DNA of 64,000 nucleotides from Firmicutes bacterium CAG:341 (GTDB taxonomy: Bacteria; Bacillota; Clostridia; Oscillospirales; Acutalibacteraceae). The translations under genes were made by a program, and so were the position numbers. The stretch spans positions 39,986 to 103,985 of the forward strand of contig FR895335.1 of NCBI GenBank assembly GCA_000434995.1, read 5' to 3'. Shown here one piece after another: positions 32,201-42,261 of this stretch. Each line of letters begins with the position of its first letter. Within the stretch, counting starts at the first letter, position 1. A model generated the notes under the pieces. The model saw nothing but the letters and a program-made list of their open reading frames with translations. It ran no database searches and was not told the origin of the DNA.

Positions 32201-34781
32201 AACTAATATCCTCTTTAAGGGCTTCAATAATATTATCACTTTTAAGCTTTCTTACCGAATAAATCATTGTTATTAAGATAAGAACGAAAACTACAATAAT
32301 AACACTTAAATAAAGTTTAATATCAAAATGATACGGTATTGAGCTTTCGCCGAGCATTTTATTAAGAACCACACTTATTAAAACACTTATCGGCACACCG
32401 AAAATCACTGCTTTAAGTGCATAAAACACACTTTCAAGGCTAACCATTTTGCTGAAGCCTTTAGGTGTTGTGCCGACAGATTTCAACATTGCAAATTCTT
32501 TTCTTCTAAGTGCAATATTTGCAGAAATGGTATTGATGATATTTGCAATTGTAATAAGCGAAATAAGGGTAATAAATCCGTAAACAAATACCTGAATTAT
32601 AAATATAACAGTATTCATAGTTTCAAGTGCGTCAATATTATCCGAAACATAATTGCTGCCGAAATCATTTTCATTAAGCAGCGTTGTAAGGTTTTCTGCA
32701 ACTTCTTTATGCTCGTCGGTTTCAACGCACACATTCATTGAAATATCGTTTGCCTTTACTCCTTTGTTTACCACATTTATATACTGAGAATAGGGCATAA
32801 TTATACCGACTACACCTGGTGCAACAAGATTGCACGGCAGGCTGTTTTTATCAAATTTAACAAGACCGCCAACCTCTATATCAAGCGGATTTCTATCGTC
32901 GCTTGCATAATCAGGATTTTGAATAATATGCTTGCCTATAATGCTGTCGTTAAACACTTTCGTTGTATCCTGCTTATGAGTAAGATTGTTAAGCAGAACG
33001 CATTTAAGACTGTCACCGTAAAAAATATTATAATCAATACCATTATTTTCACAAAGCGTATTAAACTCGCTGTCGTCAACATAGTGAATCACTGTAGAAA
33101 CATACTTTTCTCCGCCGAACAGCTTTGAATAATCAGATGTATAATTTGCCAAATCTTTAATTTCGTTATTCTTAATAAACGGGCTTGACTTGCCGAGGGA
33201 AATGCTCATATCCGTTGCATCAATATAATATTTATTAACTCCCTGCATTTTATCAAGAGCATCATAAAGTTCTTTTTTATGGCCGTAAGTAATAGTTGTA
33301 GAAATCTGATAAGGAATGTTTTTTTCATATCCGCTTGCTTGAATAAACATACTGCAAAAATAATTACAGCTAATAAAAAGAACTATTGAAAGTGCTATTG
33401 AAACAGTGATAAGCCTTGATTTTTTACCGTTACGCTTAAGGTTTTTATATGCAAGCTCGCCCTCATATCCAAATATTTTTTTGATATATTTAGGAGCTTT
33501 AAGCTTTTTAGGTTTAACTTTAATTTCTTGCCTTTGGCGAATTGCGTCTATCGGAGTGATTTTTGACGCCTTTCTTGCAGGAATAAAAGCTGAAATAAAA
33601 ATAGTGAATATACTTACAAGAATTATGCCTATGATTGCCCACGCAGGTACAACTGTTTTCATCTGCATATTACTGTCATTTACGCCCGCAATCATACCGG
33701 TTGAAATGATTTTATGGCCTACTAACTTCAGCGTTATGCTAATTCCCAAAATACCGGCTAAAATACCTACGGGTATTCCGATTGCGCCTAAAATTGCACC
33801 CTCGAAATACACACTCTTTCGCTTTTGCGACTTGGTTGCACCTACTGACGCGAGCATACCAAGATACCTTACCCGTTCTGAAAGCGACATACCGAAAGCA
33901 TTATAAATAAGCATTACCGACGCAATTACAATAAGAATTAAAACAACTAAAACAATCGGAAGCATTGTAGCAAGAAAACCGCCCTGTCTACCTGAAAGAT
34001 ATGACGCAAGCACATCTTCATTAGCTTGGTAAACATCAATTTTATAATCGTTTTGAATGTCTTCTATCGTGCTGTAAGCACTGCTGTTTTGCTTAGCGAG
34101 AGTGATATACGCGCAAATATCATCGCTTTTTATTTCATCTTCGCTGATACCTCGCCATACACTGCTGTACTTTGTTGCCGGGTTTGTATGAAGAATTGCT
34201 GTTATTGTGTATTCCTTTTCATCACCTGACGGTACAAATTTTTCGTCTTTATTAAAATTACTGCCCGTAACATAGCTTCCGTCATCAAGTTGCCTTTGCC
34301 CTTGGGTTAAAACAATTTTGTCGCCAACCTTGGCATCTTTCATTCCGTTTTTATCAAGAAAATCTTTTTCTACCGCAACTTCATTTTCATTAGCCGGTAC
34401 TTTACCGTCAAAGTTGCCCGTAAGTACCATTTCAAAATATGATTTATCCCCGATAATCATTTCAGCCGTGCCTCTTTTATAAGAGGTCGGATTTTTAATT
34501 TGAAACGACTTATTTTCACTGCCGTACTTTAAGCCGACTTTTGAAATTCTGCTGTCTTTTTCAACCTGCTCTATTTGACTTTGGCTAAGATGATAATAAT
34601 ACGCGTCCCAATTACCTGATGAAATTTTGCCTATTTCACCGAAAAGATTTAAAAATGAAGCCATTGCTACGAAAACAGCGGTAATCATTGCCACAGAAAC
34701 ACAAATACCAAGCGTTGTAACTACGGTTCTGCCCTTATTTTCTTTAAGATGGCGATAAGTCAGTTTATTTGCGATGTTCAA
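32199..34781 (-). CDS. ABC transporter permease with two FtsX domains (antimicrobial peptide/lipid exporter type)
   Basis: The 860-residue protein has a first membrane helix (about 20-45), a large extracytoplasmic MacB-like domain (about 50-265), three helices of a first FtsX domain (about 270-415), another helix (about 460), a second external region and a C-terminal FtsX domain with three helices. The hallmark sequences are YNAFGMSLSERVRYLGMLASVGATKSQKR and LRRKEFAMLKSVGTTPKGFSKM. This architecture is common for MacB/BceB-like systems that respond to envelope-active peptides. It overlaps the ATPase gene by four bases and lies downstream of a two-component system on the same strand. Confidence 0.9.
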   Translation of the reverse strand: MNIANKLTYRHLKENKGRTVVTTLGICVSVAMITAVFVAMASFLNLFGEIGKISSGNWDAYYYHLSQSQIEQVEKDSRISKVGLKYGSENKSFQIKNPTSYKRGTAEMIIGDKSYFEMVLTGNFDGKVPANENEVAVEKDFLDKNGMKDAKVGDKIVLTQGQRQLDDGSYVTGSNFNKDEKFVPSGDEKEYTITAILHTNPATKYSSVWRGISEDEIKSDDICAYITLAKQNSSAYSTIEDIQNDYKIDVYQANEDVLASYLSGRQGGFLATMLPIVLVVLILIVIASVMLIYNAFGMSLSERVRYLGMLASVGATKSQKRKSVYFEGAILGAIGIPVGILAGILGISITLKLVGHKIISTGMIAGVNDSNMQMKTVVPAWAIIGIILVSIFTIFISAFIPARKASKITPIDAIRQRQEIKVKPKKLKAPKYIKKIFGYEGELAYKNLKRNGKKSRLITVSIALSIVLFISCNYFCSMFIQASGYEKNIPYQISTTITYGHKKELYDALDKMQGVNKYYIDATDMSISLGKSSPFIKNNEIKDLANYTSDYSKLFGGEKYVSTVIHYVDDSEFNTLCENNGIDYNIFYGDSLKCVLLNNLTHKQDTTKVFNDSIIGKHIIQNPDYASDDRNPLDIEVGGLVKFDKNSLPCNLVAPGVVGIIMPYSQYINVVNKGVKANDISMNVCVETDEHKEVAENLTTLLNENDFGSNYVSDNIDALETMNTVIFIIQVFVYGFITLISLITIANIINTISANIALRRKEFAMLKSVGTTPKGFSKMVSLESVFYALKAVIFGVPISVLISVVLNKMLGESSIPYHFDIKLYLSVIIVVFVLILITMIYSVRKLKSDNIIEALKEDIS

Positions 34782-35461
34782 CCTATCCTCACCTCATCTC
34801 CGGTGATTTTGCCATCCTCAATAGTGATTACTCTGTCTGCCGAATTTGCAATTTTTTCATCGTGAGTGATAATAATTACAGTTTGGTTAAAATCTTTATT
34901 AAATTGCCTTAAAAGAGAAATAATTTCCTTGCTGTTTTCGCTGTCAAGATTTCCGGTAGGCTCATCTGCAAGCATAAGCGCAGGGTTATTTACAAGCGCG
35001 CGCCCGATTGATACACGCTGCTGCTGGCCGCCTGAAAGCTGATTTGGCAAATGGTCAAGCCTGTTTTCAAGCCCAAGCCTTTTAACAAGAGTGGAAATCT
35101 GCTTTTCATCCGGCTTTCTTCCGTCGAGAAGAAGCGGCAAAGTCAAATTTTCCTGAACAGTTAAAATAGGAATAAGATTATAAAACTGATAAATCAAACC
35201 TATTTGCCTGCGGCGGAAAATAGCAAGTGCTGTTTCATCAAGATTTGAAATATCCGTCTGGTTAATAACAACACTGCCCTTTGTAGGCACATCTACCCCG
35301 CCGAGAATGTGAAGAAGCGTTGATTTGCCCGAACCGCTCGGCCCGATAATAGCAACGAACTCACCTTTTTCTACTGAAAACGAAACGTTATCAAGAGCCT
35401 TAACCATTGTATCGCCCTTGCCGTATGTTTTGCATAAATTTGTAACTTCAAGTATTTTCAT
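34778..35461 (-). CDS. ABC transporter ATP-binding protein (MacB/LolD/BceA type)
   Basis: The 227-residue ATPase has Walker A GPSGSGKST, Q-loop region YQFYNLIPILTVQENL, signature LSGGQQQRV, Walker B LMLADEPTGNLD and the H-loop TVIIITHDEKIA. The DEPTGNLD sequence is typical of the MacB/LolD/FtsE class that works with FtsX-type permeases. AGGAG precedes the ATG. It overlaps the 860-residue permease gene by four bases, so the two form one exporter. It follows the truncated permease by 92 bases. Confidence 0.95.
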   Translation of the reverse strand: MKILEVTNLCKTYGKGDTMVKALDNVSFSVEKGEFVAIIGPSGSGKSTLLHILGGVDVPTKGSVVINQTDISNLDETALAIFRRRQIGLIYQFYNLIPILTVQENLTLPLLLDGRKPDEKQISTLVKRLGLENRLDHLPNQLSGGQQQRVSIGRALVNNPALMLADEPTGNLDSENSKEIISLLRQFNKDFNQTVIIITHDEKIANSADRVITIEDGKITGDEVRIG

Positions 35462-35553
35462 AAGTAGTTATCTCCTTTCGATGAGTCCATAATATCAATT
35501 CAAACTTACAACCGGGTGACTTTTAAATTACAATTTTGTCACTTACCCAAATA

Positions 35554-37362
35554 TCAGTTTGTATCGTTTTTTAATGAATCAATAATAGAATTGTTTTTAA
35601 TAAGCTTTAATGAATAAATCATAGTAAGTGCTATGATAACAAATACTGCCACGCAGGCAATAAGATAAAGCCAAATATTGACTGAAAAAGGAATAGGATT
35701 ATCCTTTGAAATGATAAATCCCACCACCCTGTTAATAACAAGGCTCAACGGTACACCGAAAAGCAAGCCGAATAAACCGTAAAATGCACTTTCAAGCAGT
35801 ATCGTCTTTTTAAATTCTTTAGGCGTCATACCCACGCTTTTCAGCATAGCAAGTTCCTTTTTCCTGCCTGCAATCTGCGCTGTCATTGTGTTGATTATAT
35901 TAAATACTGTTATTAGTGTAATAAGCAAAATGAAGCTGTAAGAAAGAAATTGAACAGCGGATATAATGCTCTTTTCCCTCATCGTCCAATAATAAATGTT
36001 ATATGCGTCGCCATCGGCTTCATTTTCGGACAAATAGTCCTTAAGTTCCTTTTCAACCTTATATGGCTCGTCGGTTTCAATACCGTAATCGAAATAAAAA
36101 TCGTCAACATCGTAAAGCTTATCGTATACGCTCATAGGCGCATAAAAAGCAACACCGCCCGACTCTAAATTGCAAATAGGATTATCCTTATCATATTTTA
36201 TAAAATCGCAGAATTTATAAATAGATGTGCGACCGGTCTTATAAAAGAAACTAATCTGATTCCCGTCCTCGTCGAGCTTATTTTCCCTTTCGGTTTTATC
36301 AAAATCAAAGCCATATTCGCCGATAGTTTTGCCGAGTAGGTTATTATTAAAAATCGGCTCACCGTTACGGTCAATTGTGTTTATTACAATCGTCTTAATT
36401 GAACCGTCTTTATCGGGCGAATAATATTTTTTATAATCAATTCCGTTTTTCTTGCAAAGCGCATTGAAATCCTCGTCATCAAGCAAATGAGCGGTATATG
36501 TTATATCCTGCGCTGCGACAAATTTATATTTATCAACAAAAATGCTTTCATTATGAAACGACATATCATACTCACGTGAATTATCATAAGGATTTATCTC
36601 GTTTCTTGAAATCGGCGAATACCAAGCCGACCAAATCGAATAAAAACGCTTTACACTTTTATTTGTTTTCAAATAATTTCTTGCTTTTTCAAGCTGTGCC
36701 TTGCTTTCGGCACTGTATTGATACATAATCTGATAAGGAAGCTCATAATCCATGTTTGATGCCTCTTTAAATGTTTCGCAAAAATAATTACAGCTTAAAA
36801 AGAGAACTGCGCAAATACATATACAAGCAATAATCGTCCTTGATTTTCTGCCGTTGCGCCTTAAATTTTTAAACGCAATGTCGCCCTCAAATCCGAAAAG
36901 TTTAGTTATAATAAACGGAGTGCGAATTTTGCCCTTGCACTTAATCTCGTCAGTTTTTCTAATCGCATCAATTGCAGTAATTCTCGCCGCCTTTTGCACG
37001 GGCGAAATGATTGACACAAAAACAGTCAGCGCCCCCAAAATAACAATAAGGCAAAGCACCCACAGGGAAATATGGGTTGAATATTTGATATTGTCGTTAT
37101 AGCCCTCCATAATCGAGGCAATTTTGGCGTTCATTGCGCTTTGCGATATAAAGGTGACTAGCAAGCCAAGCGCTATACCGAGGATTATTCCTATTCCTCC
37201 CAAGACTGCGCCCTCAAAATAGAGCGTCTTTTTCTTCTGCTTTCTTGTTGCACCGACCGAGGAGAGCATACCTAGGTATTTGATTTGCTCGCCGACAGAG
37301 AGCGCAAAAGAATTATAAATCATTGCAAATGACGAAACGAAAATTACGGCAAAAACAACAAT
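35554..37362 (-). pseudogene. FtsX-type permease missing its N-terminal third
   Basis: From the first Met at 37323 the frame encodes 589 residues that align with the neighbouring 860-residue permease from its residue 290 onward (MIYNSFALSVGEQIKYLGMLSSVGATRKQKK). Homologous membrane sequence continues in frame upstream of that Met (VVFAVIFVSSFA) and then stops at a palindromic repeat at 37366-37400, next to the kinase stop codon. The first helix and MacB-like external domain (about 275 residues) are therefore absent. No ribosome site precedes the first Met. The rest is uninterrupted, with two external regions and both FtsX helical sets, so the loss may be recent. It probably arose from a duplicated permease and lacks a full partner function. 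Confidence 0.75.
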
Positions 37363-37365
37363 TCC

Positions 37366-37400
37366 GATTGCTTCGCAATCACCTCCCTTGTTAAGGGAGG
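37366..37400. repeat. Palindromic repeat element at the permease deletion point
   Basis: Two adjacent hairpins: GATTGC, TTC, GCAATC (37366-37380) and CCTCCCTT, GTT, AAGGGAGG (37382-37400). The structure and sequence resemble short intergenic palindromic repeats often seen in gut clostridia. It sits exactly where the permease homology breaks off. Confidence 0.65.
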
Positions 37401-37404
37401 CAGT

Positions 37405-38397
37405 TTATACTATTGTTTTATAAAATCTCAATTCAAAAATGCTTCCCTTGCCAAGCTCGGAATTAACAATAATATCGCCTTTTTCTTTTTCAAGCACAGT
37501 CTTTGCAAGTGCCAAACCTATACCCACACTTTCGTTTGATGAATTTTCACCATGATAAAAGCGTTCAAAAATATGCGGCAAATCATTCGGCGCAATGCCA
37601 CACCCGTCATCTTCAATAAAAAGGGAATTGAAAACATTTGTTTTTTCACAATAGAATTTAAGATGACCTTTTTTATCCGTATGCTCAATGCAGTTTTTGA
37701 TGATATTTTCTATTGCTTCACCCGTCCAGCTTGAATCGCCGATAAAATCAAAATCTTCTGCACTGTTTATAATTTCAATCTGCTTTATATCACAGGTTAC
37801 ATAAAACGGTTTTAAACTTCGATTTAAAACAGATTTCATGCTCACTTTTTCGTGCTTAAATTCGGTTGTGCCTGCGTCAAGCTTTGATATTTTGAGAAGA
37901 TTTGTAATAAGCCACTTCATTTTATCAAGCTGATTTTCAATAATATTTATAAATTCACCACGCTTGTCCTCGCCCTTTTCATCTTTAATCAAATCAGTCA
38001 TCACCATCATTGATGTCAGCGGTGTTTTAAGCTGATGTGAAATATCTGCAAGTGAGTTTGCAAGATGAATTTTATCTTTTTTCAGTTCATCGTTTTGCGT
38101 TTTTAAAAGCGTCATAATCTTGTATAAATTATTTTTAAGAATTGACATTTCACCTTCGGTATTATCCATAATATCAAGCTCAAAATTACCCGAACACATA
38201 AGTGAAAGATAGTTGTTAAGTTCGTTAATTTTATCGTTTCTTTTTTTGATATTATAAAAATATACACCGCTTAAAAGTATACCGAGTACCAAACAGATAA
38301 TACCCGCCCATTTGTTTAAAAACAAACATATCAAAGTCGATACAAGTGTAAAAATCGCACCGAATATTAAAGTCAGTTTTGCATCTTTATTCATCAT
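37405..38397 (-). CDS. Sensor histidine kinase
   Basis: The 330-residue kinase has two membrane helices close together (about residues 8-50) with almost no external loop, a HAMP-like segment, the H box ADISHQLKTPLTSMMVMTDL, the N box IENIIKNCIEHT, and G boxes DDGCGIAP and SVGIGLALAK. The missing sensor domain is typical of intramembrane-sensing kinases that listen through a partner ABC transporter. It overlaps the response regulator gene by four bases. The truncated permease and the intact ABC pair lie downstream, so this is probably an envelope-stress system controlling its own exporter. Confidence 0.93.
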   Translation of the reverse strand: MMNKDAKLTLIFGAIFTLVSTLICLFLNKWAGIICLVLGILLSGVYFYNIKKRNDKINELNNYLSLMCSGNFELDIMDNTEGEMSILKNNLYKIMTLLKTQNDELKKDKIHLANSLADISHQLKTPLTSMMVMTDLIKDEKGEDKRGEFINIIENQLDKMKWLITNLLKISKLDAGTTEFKHEKVSMKSVLNRSLKPFYVTCDIKQIEIINSAEDFDFIGDSSWTGEAIENIIKNCIEHTDKKGHLKFYCEKTNVFNSLFIEDDGCGIAPNDLPHIFERFYHGENSSNESVGIGLALAKTVLEKEKGDIIVNSELGKGSIFELRFYKTIV

Positions 38398-39068
38398 TTT
38401 TCAATCACATACCCAAACCCGCGGATTGTTTTTATGAATTCGGGTTTAGCCGGGTCCTCCTCAATTTTATCTCTCAGCCTTTTTATATAAACGGTAAGTG
38501 TGTTATCCTCCACAAAATCGCCTGCTACATCCCAAATATTTTCAAGAAGCGCCGTGCGTGAAAGCACTTTTCCGCGGTTACTTAAAAGAATTAAAAGAAG
38601 CCTGTATTCCATAGCTGTTAACACAATTTCTTCACCGTTTTTATACACTTTAGCTTCATTAGTGTTTATTTTAAGATTATTTATTGTAATTATTCCGTCA
38701 CTCGTTTCTTTTGAATATCGGCGCATAACACTTTTTATTCTGAGCATAAGTTCTTTAACTCTGAAAGGTTTTGAAATATAATCATCTGCACCGAGTTCAA
38801 AACCCATTATTACATTGACTTCATCATCATACGCAGTTAAAAATATTACAGGCAAATCCCCTTTTGCTTTGACTTTTTTGCAAATATCGTATCCGCTTCC
38901 GTCAGGCAAGGTTAAATCGAGAATATAAAGCGAAAATACTTTTTCATCAATGATTTTTTCTGCTTGTTTAATATTTTTTGCAAGCGTAACCTTATACCCC
39001 TCATTTTCAAGCGAGTAAGTAAGCCCTATTCCGATAGCTTCATCATCTTCAAGTAAAAATATATCCAT
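38394..39068 (-). CDS. OmpR-family response regulator
   Basis: The 224-residue protein has a receiver domain with the acidic pair DD (residues 8-9), phospho-acceptor Asp in YILDLTLPDGSGYD, Thr in FLTAYDD and Lys in ISKPFRVKEL, followed by a winged-helix DNA-binding domain (LTAMEYRLLLILLSNRGKVLSR and VYIKRLRDKIEE). The start at 39068 is chosen because AAGGTG lies six bases upstream; an upstream GTG overlaps it. It overlaps the kinase gene by four bases. Expected targets are the downstream ABC genes. Confidence 0.95.
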   Translation of the reverse strand: MDIFLLEDDEAIGIGLTYSLENEGYKVTLAKNIKQAEKIIDEKVFSLYILDLTLPDGSGYDICKKVKAKGDLPVIFLTAYDDEVNVIMGFELGADDYISKPFRVKELMLRIKSVMRRYSKETSDGIITINNLKINTNEAKVYKNGEEIVLTAMEYRLLLILLSNRGKVLSRTALLENIWDVAGDFVEDNTLTVYIKRLRDKIEEDPAKPEFIKTIRGFGYVIEK

Positions 39069-39141
39069 ATATATCACCTTAATAATTATTATATTTATAT
39101 AATATCATATATAATATTTTTCTTCTATTACAATTTTGTAA

Positions 39142-39176
39142 TAAAAAACTGCCTTACCATATGATAAGACAGTTTT
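39142..39176 (-). terminator. Terminator of the serine hydrolase gene
   Basis: AAAAACTG and CTTA pair with TAAG and CAGTTTTT across one mismatch, around a 7-base loop, with T residues on both flanks. It lies just after the serine hydrolase stop on the minus strand. Confidence 0.65.
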
Positions 39177-39186
39177 TAAACTCTGA

Positions 39187-40785
39187 TTATTCTTTTTCTT
39201 CAATAAATTTGCCCTTAAAATCGGGCTCGATAATCGGCAAGCCGAGCTTTTCAACCGATTCTTTAATTACTTCTCCGCCTATACTGCCAACCGGATTTCC
39301 TGTAAAAGTCATATAGTAAACAACAAGGTCTTGCAAAGTCGGGTTCATATCATTTTTAATCTTAACAGTGTTATCATCATTAAACTTAAAATTGAACTTT
39401 TTGACATGCGCTGTTTCAATAGGGCGAATCCATAAATCAAGCGTACCGTCATCATTCCAAGCAGCCTTTGAATATGTGTGATATATAACATCCCCAAGCT
39501 TGATTTTGCTTACTTCGTACTCTCCGTTTAAGCCTACATCAATAGTATTTTCATCTTCTTTTTCTTTCCAATAAAAGCGAAGCTTATCCTCATCAAAAGT
39601 CAGCATCATTTCATTGATTTCACCCGGTTTATTAAACCACATTTGTGTAATGGTAATTGAAACAACGGAAACAAATTCACTTGTTTTACATTTAATAAGT
39701 CGGTTTGATATTTTTTTCTCAAGTTCAAAATTGCGCTTGCCTTTAGGCAAATCTTCAACACGGCAATTATCAATTGTATCAAGCATTTTTTGATATTCCA
39801 CTTTGTTTTCAGGCAATGTACCATAGCCGAAACATTCAGGAAAATACTTCCAAAATACTTTCATAACCTTATAGTCTTCCGCCTCACCGCAATTAAGCAC
39901 AACAAGAGCGTCATATTCGGGAAACATAAAGCAACGCTGGCCGAAAAGCCCGTCGGCTCTGTAACTGTTAGGAATAGGATTTCGCCAAAATTGGTAACCG
40001 TATCCCATCATATTATCAATATATCCGTCTGATACAGAATCAACCTGCTTTCTTGTAGATTCCTTAACCCAAGTGGCAGGAATAATCTGTGTTCCGTCTT
40101 TCCACTTACCCTCGTGAATATAAGGCAAAAAGAATTTAGCAAGGTCTTCACTCTTCATATAAAGGCCCCAGCCGCCTGCATTGTTACCCTGCCCGTCAGA
40201 TTCCCAAAACGGTTTTTCAATTCCGAGCGGTTCAAGAATACGGGGATAAAGGTAATCAATAACACTCATGCCCGTAATTTTTGTAATTATAGCCGAAAGC
40301 ATAGATGTATTTTCACTTATGTAATTAAACTTTGTGTTCGGCGGAAGAAGAAACGGTGCATTGAGGAAATTTTGCACCCAATCCGTACCGCCCTTATCAT
40401 CAAGTACGGTAATAAGCTTATCTGAATGCATAGTAAGTAACATTCTGACTGTAATCATTCTGTTAAAAGGGCGCTTGCTCATCAAATATTCAGGAAAGAA
40501 TTTAACCACCCTGTCATTAAGGCTTAAAAGTCCCTCGCTCACTGCAAAGCCAACGGCAGTTGAGGTTACACTTTTACTCATTGAGTAAAGGACATGCGGT
40601 ATATCCTTATTATACGGTTTAAAAAAGCCCTGCGCACACACTTTATCGTGCCTTACAACAGTAAAACTATGCAATCCTAATTTGTTTTCATTTATTTCTT
40701 CTATAAAACTTGTTATCGCACTGCTGTTTACACCTACTTCCTCCGGTGTGCAATGCTCCAAATTACAATCTTTAAGCCTTTCCAT
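39187..40785 (-). CDS. Serine hydrolase of the beta-lactamase/DD-peptidase fold
   Basis: The 532-residue protein has HVLYSMSKSVTSTAVGFA with the nucleophile Ser in SMSK (68-71), then a class C-like region (LLTMHSDK, FNYISENTSMLSAII, WESDGQGNNAGGWGLYMKSEDLAKFFL) and YGYQFWRNPIPNSYRADGLFGQRCFMFP. There is no signal peptide, so it is probably cytoplasmic, as many esterase-like members are. A C-terminal 180-residue all-beta part (lipocalin-like) is extra to the catalytic domain. The substrate (ester, peptide or drug) is unknown. GAGAGGTG precedes the ATG. It is transcribed alone. Confidence 0.85.
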   Translation of the reverse strand: MERLKDCNLEHCTPEEVGVNSSAITSFIEEINENKLGLHSFTVVRHDKVCAQGFFKPYNKDIPHVLYSMSKSVTSTAVGFAVSEGLLSLNDRVVKFFPEYLMSKRPFNRMITVRMLLTMHSDKLITVLDDKGGTDWVQNFLNAPFLLPPNTKFNYISENTSMLSAIITKITGMSVIDYLYPRILEPLGIEKPFWESDGQGNNAGGWGLYMKSEDLAKFFLPYIHEGKWKDGTQIIPATWVKESTRKQVDSVSDGYIDNMMGYGYQFWRNPIPNSYRADGLFGQRCFMFPEYDALVVLNCGEAEDYKVMKVFWKYFPECFGYGTLPENKVEYQKMLDTIDNCRVEDLPKGKRNFELEKKISNRLIKCKTSEFVSVVSITITQMWFNKPGEINEMMLTFDEDKLRFYWKEKEDENTIDVGLNGEYEVSKIKLGDVIYHTYSKAAWNDDGTLDLWIRPIETAHVKKFNFKFNDDNTVKIKNDMNPTLQDLVVYYMTFTGNPVGSIGGEVIKESVEKLGLPIIEPDFKGKFIEEKE

Positions 40786-40866
40786 AATACACCTCTCAAA
40801 TTTTCATTACTAATTTAATATACACTATTTTGCTCTGTTTTTCAACATATTGTATAAAATTTCAAA

Positions 40867-40894
40867 TTGACATTTTAAATATTATGTATATAAT
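40867..40894 (+). promoter_or_regulatory. Promoter of the CHAP hydrolase gene
   Basis: TTGACA (40867-40872), 16 bases and TATAAT (40889-40894), both perfect consensus boxes, 46 bases before the start. Confidence 0.75.
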
Positions 40895-40940
40895 TATATT
40901 TAGAATTCGATGTTTACATACCATATGAGGTATCTTCTTT

Positions 40941-42242
40941 ATGAATAAAAGATTTAAAAGTTTTAATGTAGTCATAGTTGCAATTTGCTTTTTGCTTGCT
41001 TCGCTTTTACCTATAACTTCATTTGCCGCAAGTGAAGATGAGCTTAGGTCAGCCGTAGTAAATACCGCAAGTGCAGAAGTGGGATATACCGGCACATCAA
41101 CATATTCAAAATATGGCGATTGGTATGGCTATCAGGGTGGCTGGTGCACCACTTTCGTACTTTGGTGCTTTAACCAAGTCGGGCAGGCAAACGGCGTAAC
41201 TTTAAACGGAAATATTATTCCGCGCGGCGGCAACTGCAACAGTATGATTAGCTGGTTTAAAGATAAAAAACGCTATTACTCCCCTTCAAAATACACGCCT
41301 AAAAGCGGCGACCTTGTATTTTTTGATTGGACGGGCAGCGGCTCGTGCGACCATGTGGGCATAGTCAACTACACATCAGGCAAAACGGTTTATACAGTTG
41401 AGGGTAACTGCTCCGGCAAAGTTAAAGCCAGGGAATATACAGAAAAAGGTTCAAAACCGTATAATAACATCAGTGCAATTATGGGGTATGCTTCGCCAAA
41501 TTACGCATCGGCTTCCGGCAGCAATGCACCGGCAACCACAAAAAAGCCGGCCACAACTAAAAAGGCTACAACCAAAAAAGTAACCACTAAGAAAGCGACT
41601 GCCAAGAAAGCAGCCACTACCAAAAAAGTTACTGCAAAAGCAAAGCAAACTACTTCTAAAAAAGCACAAAGTGCAAAGCAAACCACTTCACAAACAAATG
41701 CTTCAAGCCAAACTAGCGAAACCACTTCAACAACAGCCCAGCCGGCTCAAAGTGAAGCTTCAACCCTTACAAACCTTCAAATTCACGCTTCAAAATATGA
41801 TTTGCAGGTGGGCGATACCGTTAAACTTGAATACAGTGTTGAGCCGCAAAATACAAATGCGGTAGTAGGTTATTTTTGCGACCAAGAGGGAATAATTAAA
41901 ATCGGTGCAAACGGTAATATAACAGCTATCGGCAACGGTACTGCAACAGTTGTAGTATGTGCCAATGATGATTTATATGCACAATGCGACTTCGTTGTAA
42001 CCGACGCTGTGGGTGAAGTAACAACTATGGAAAATGCCGAAAGCAGAAAAGTTGTTGCTACCCATATTGAAGTATCCACAACAAAGCCAAATGCACAAAG
42101 CGTTTTAACAAGGCTTGGTGTAAACATAAATGCACTTGAGCAAAACAAGCAGTTATACATAGTTCCGGCTTCAATAGCAGGGGTGACTGCATTTGTTTCA
42201 ATTTTTATTGCAATAACCAAAAAGTTTAAACACAAAAAATAA
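40941..42242 (+). CDS. Secreted CHAP-domain peptidoglycan hydrolase with Big2 domain
   Basis: The 433-residue protein has a signal peptide (1-29, ending ITSFA), a CHAP amidase/endopeptidase domain with catalytic Cys69 (GGWCTTFVLWC) and His138 (SCDHVGIV), then a Lys/Thr-rich low-complexity linker (about 190-260: many TTKK, ATKK units), a Big2-like immunoglobulin domain (LQVGDTVKLEYSV, NGNITAIGNGTATVVV) and a C-terminal membrane segment plus KKFKHKK tail. The likely role is cleavage of wall peptide bonds during growth while anchored at the membrane by its C-terminus. GAGG lies before the ATG. An iolB-like gene follows after 19 bases, an unusual pairing. Confidence 0.88.
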   Translation: MNKRFKSFNVVIVAICFLLASLLPITSFAASEDELRSAVVNTASAEVGYTGTSTYSKYGDWYGYQGGWCTTFVLWCFNQVGQANGVTLNGNIIPRGGNCNSMISWFKDKKRYYSPSKYTPKSGDLVFFDWTGSGSCDHVGIVNYTSGKTVYTVEGNCSGKVKAREYTEKGSKPYNNISAIMGYASPNYASASGSNAPATTKKPATTKKATTKKVTTKKATAKKAATTKKVTAKAKQTTSKKAQSAKQTTSQTNASSQTSETTSTTAQPAQSEASTLTNLQIHASKYDLQVGDTVKLEYSVEPQNTNAVVGYFCDQEGIIKIGANGNITAIGNGTATVVVCANDDLYAQCDFVVTDAVGEVTTMENAESRKVVATHIEVSTTKPNAQSVLTRLGVNINALEQNKQLYIVPASIAGVTAFVSIFIAITKKFKHKK

Positions 42243-42261
42243 TTTTTAAGGAGATATATTT

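Noticed and set aside
41540..41700. Repeated ACCACTAAGAAA-like units as a possible DNA repeat element
   Set aside because: They encode the Lys/Thr linker of the CHAP protein; the repetition follows from low-complexity protein sequence.
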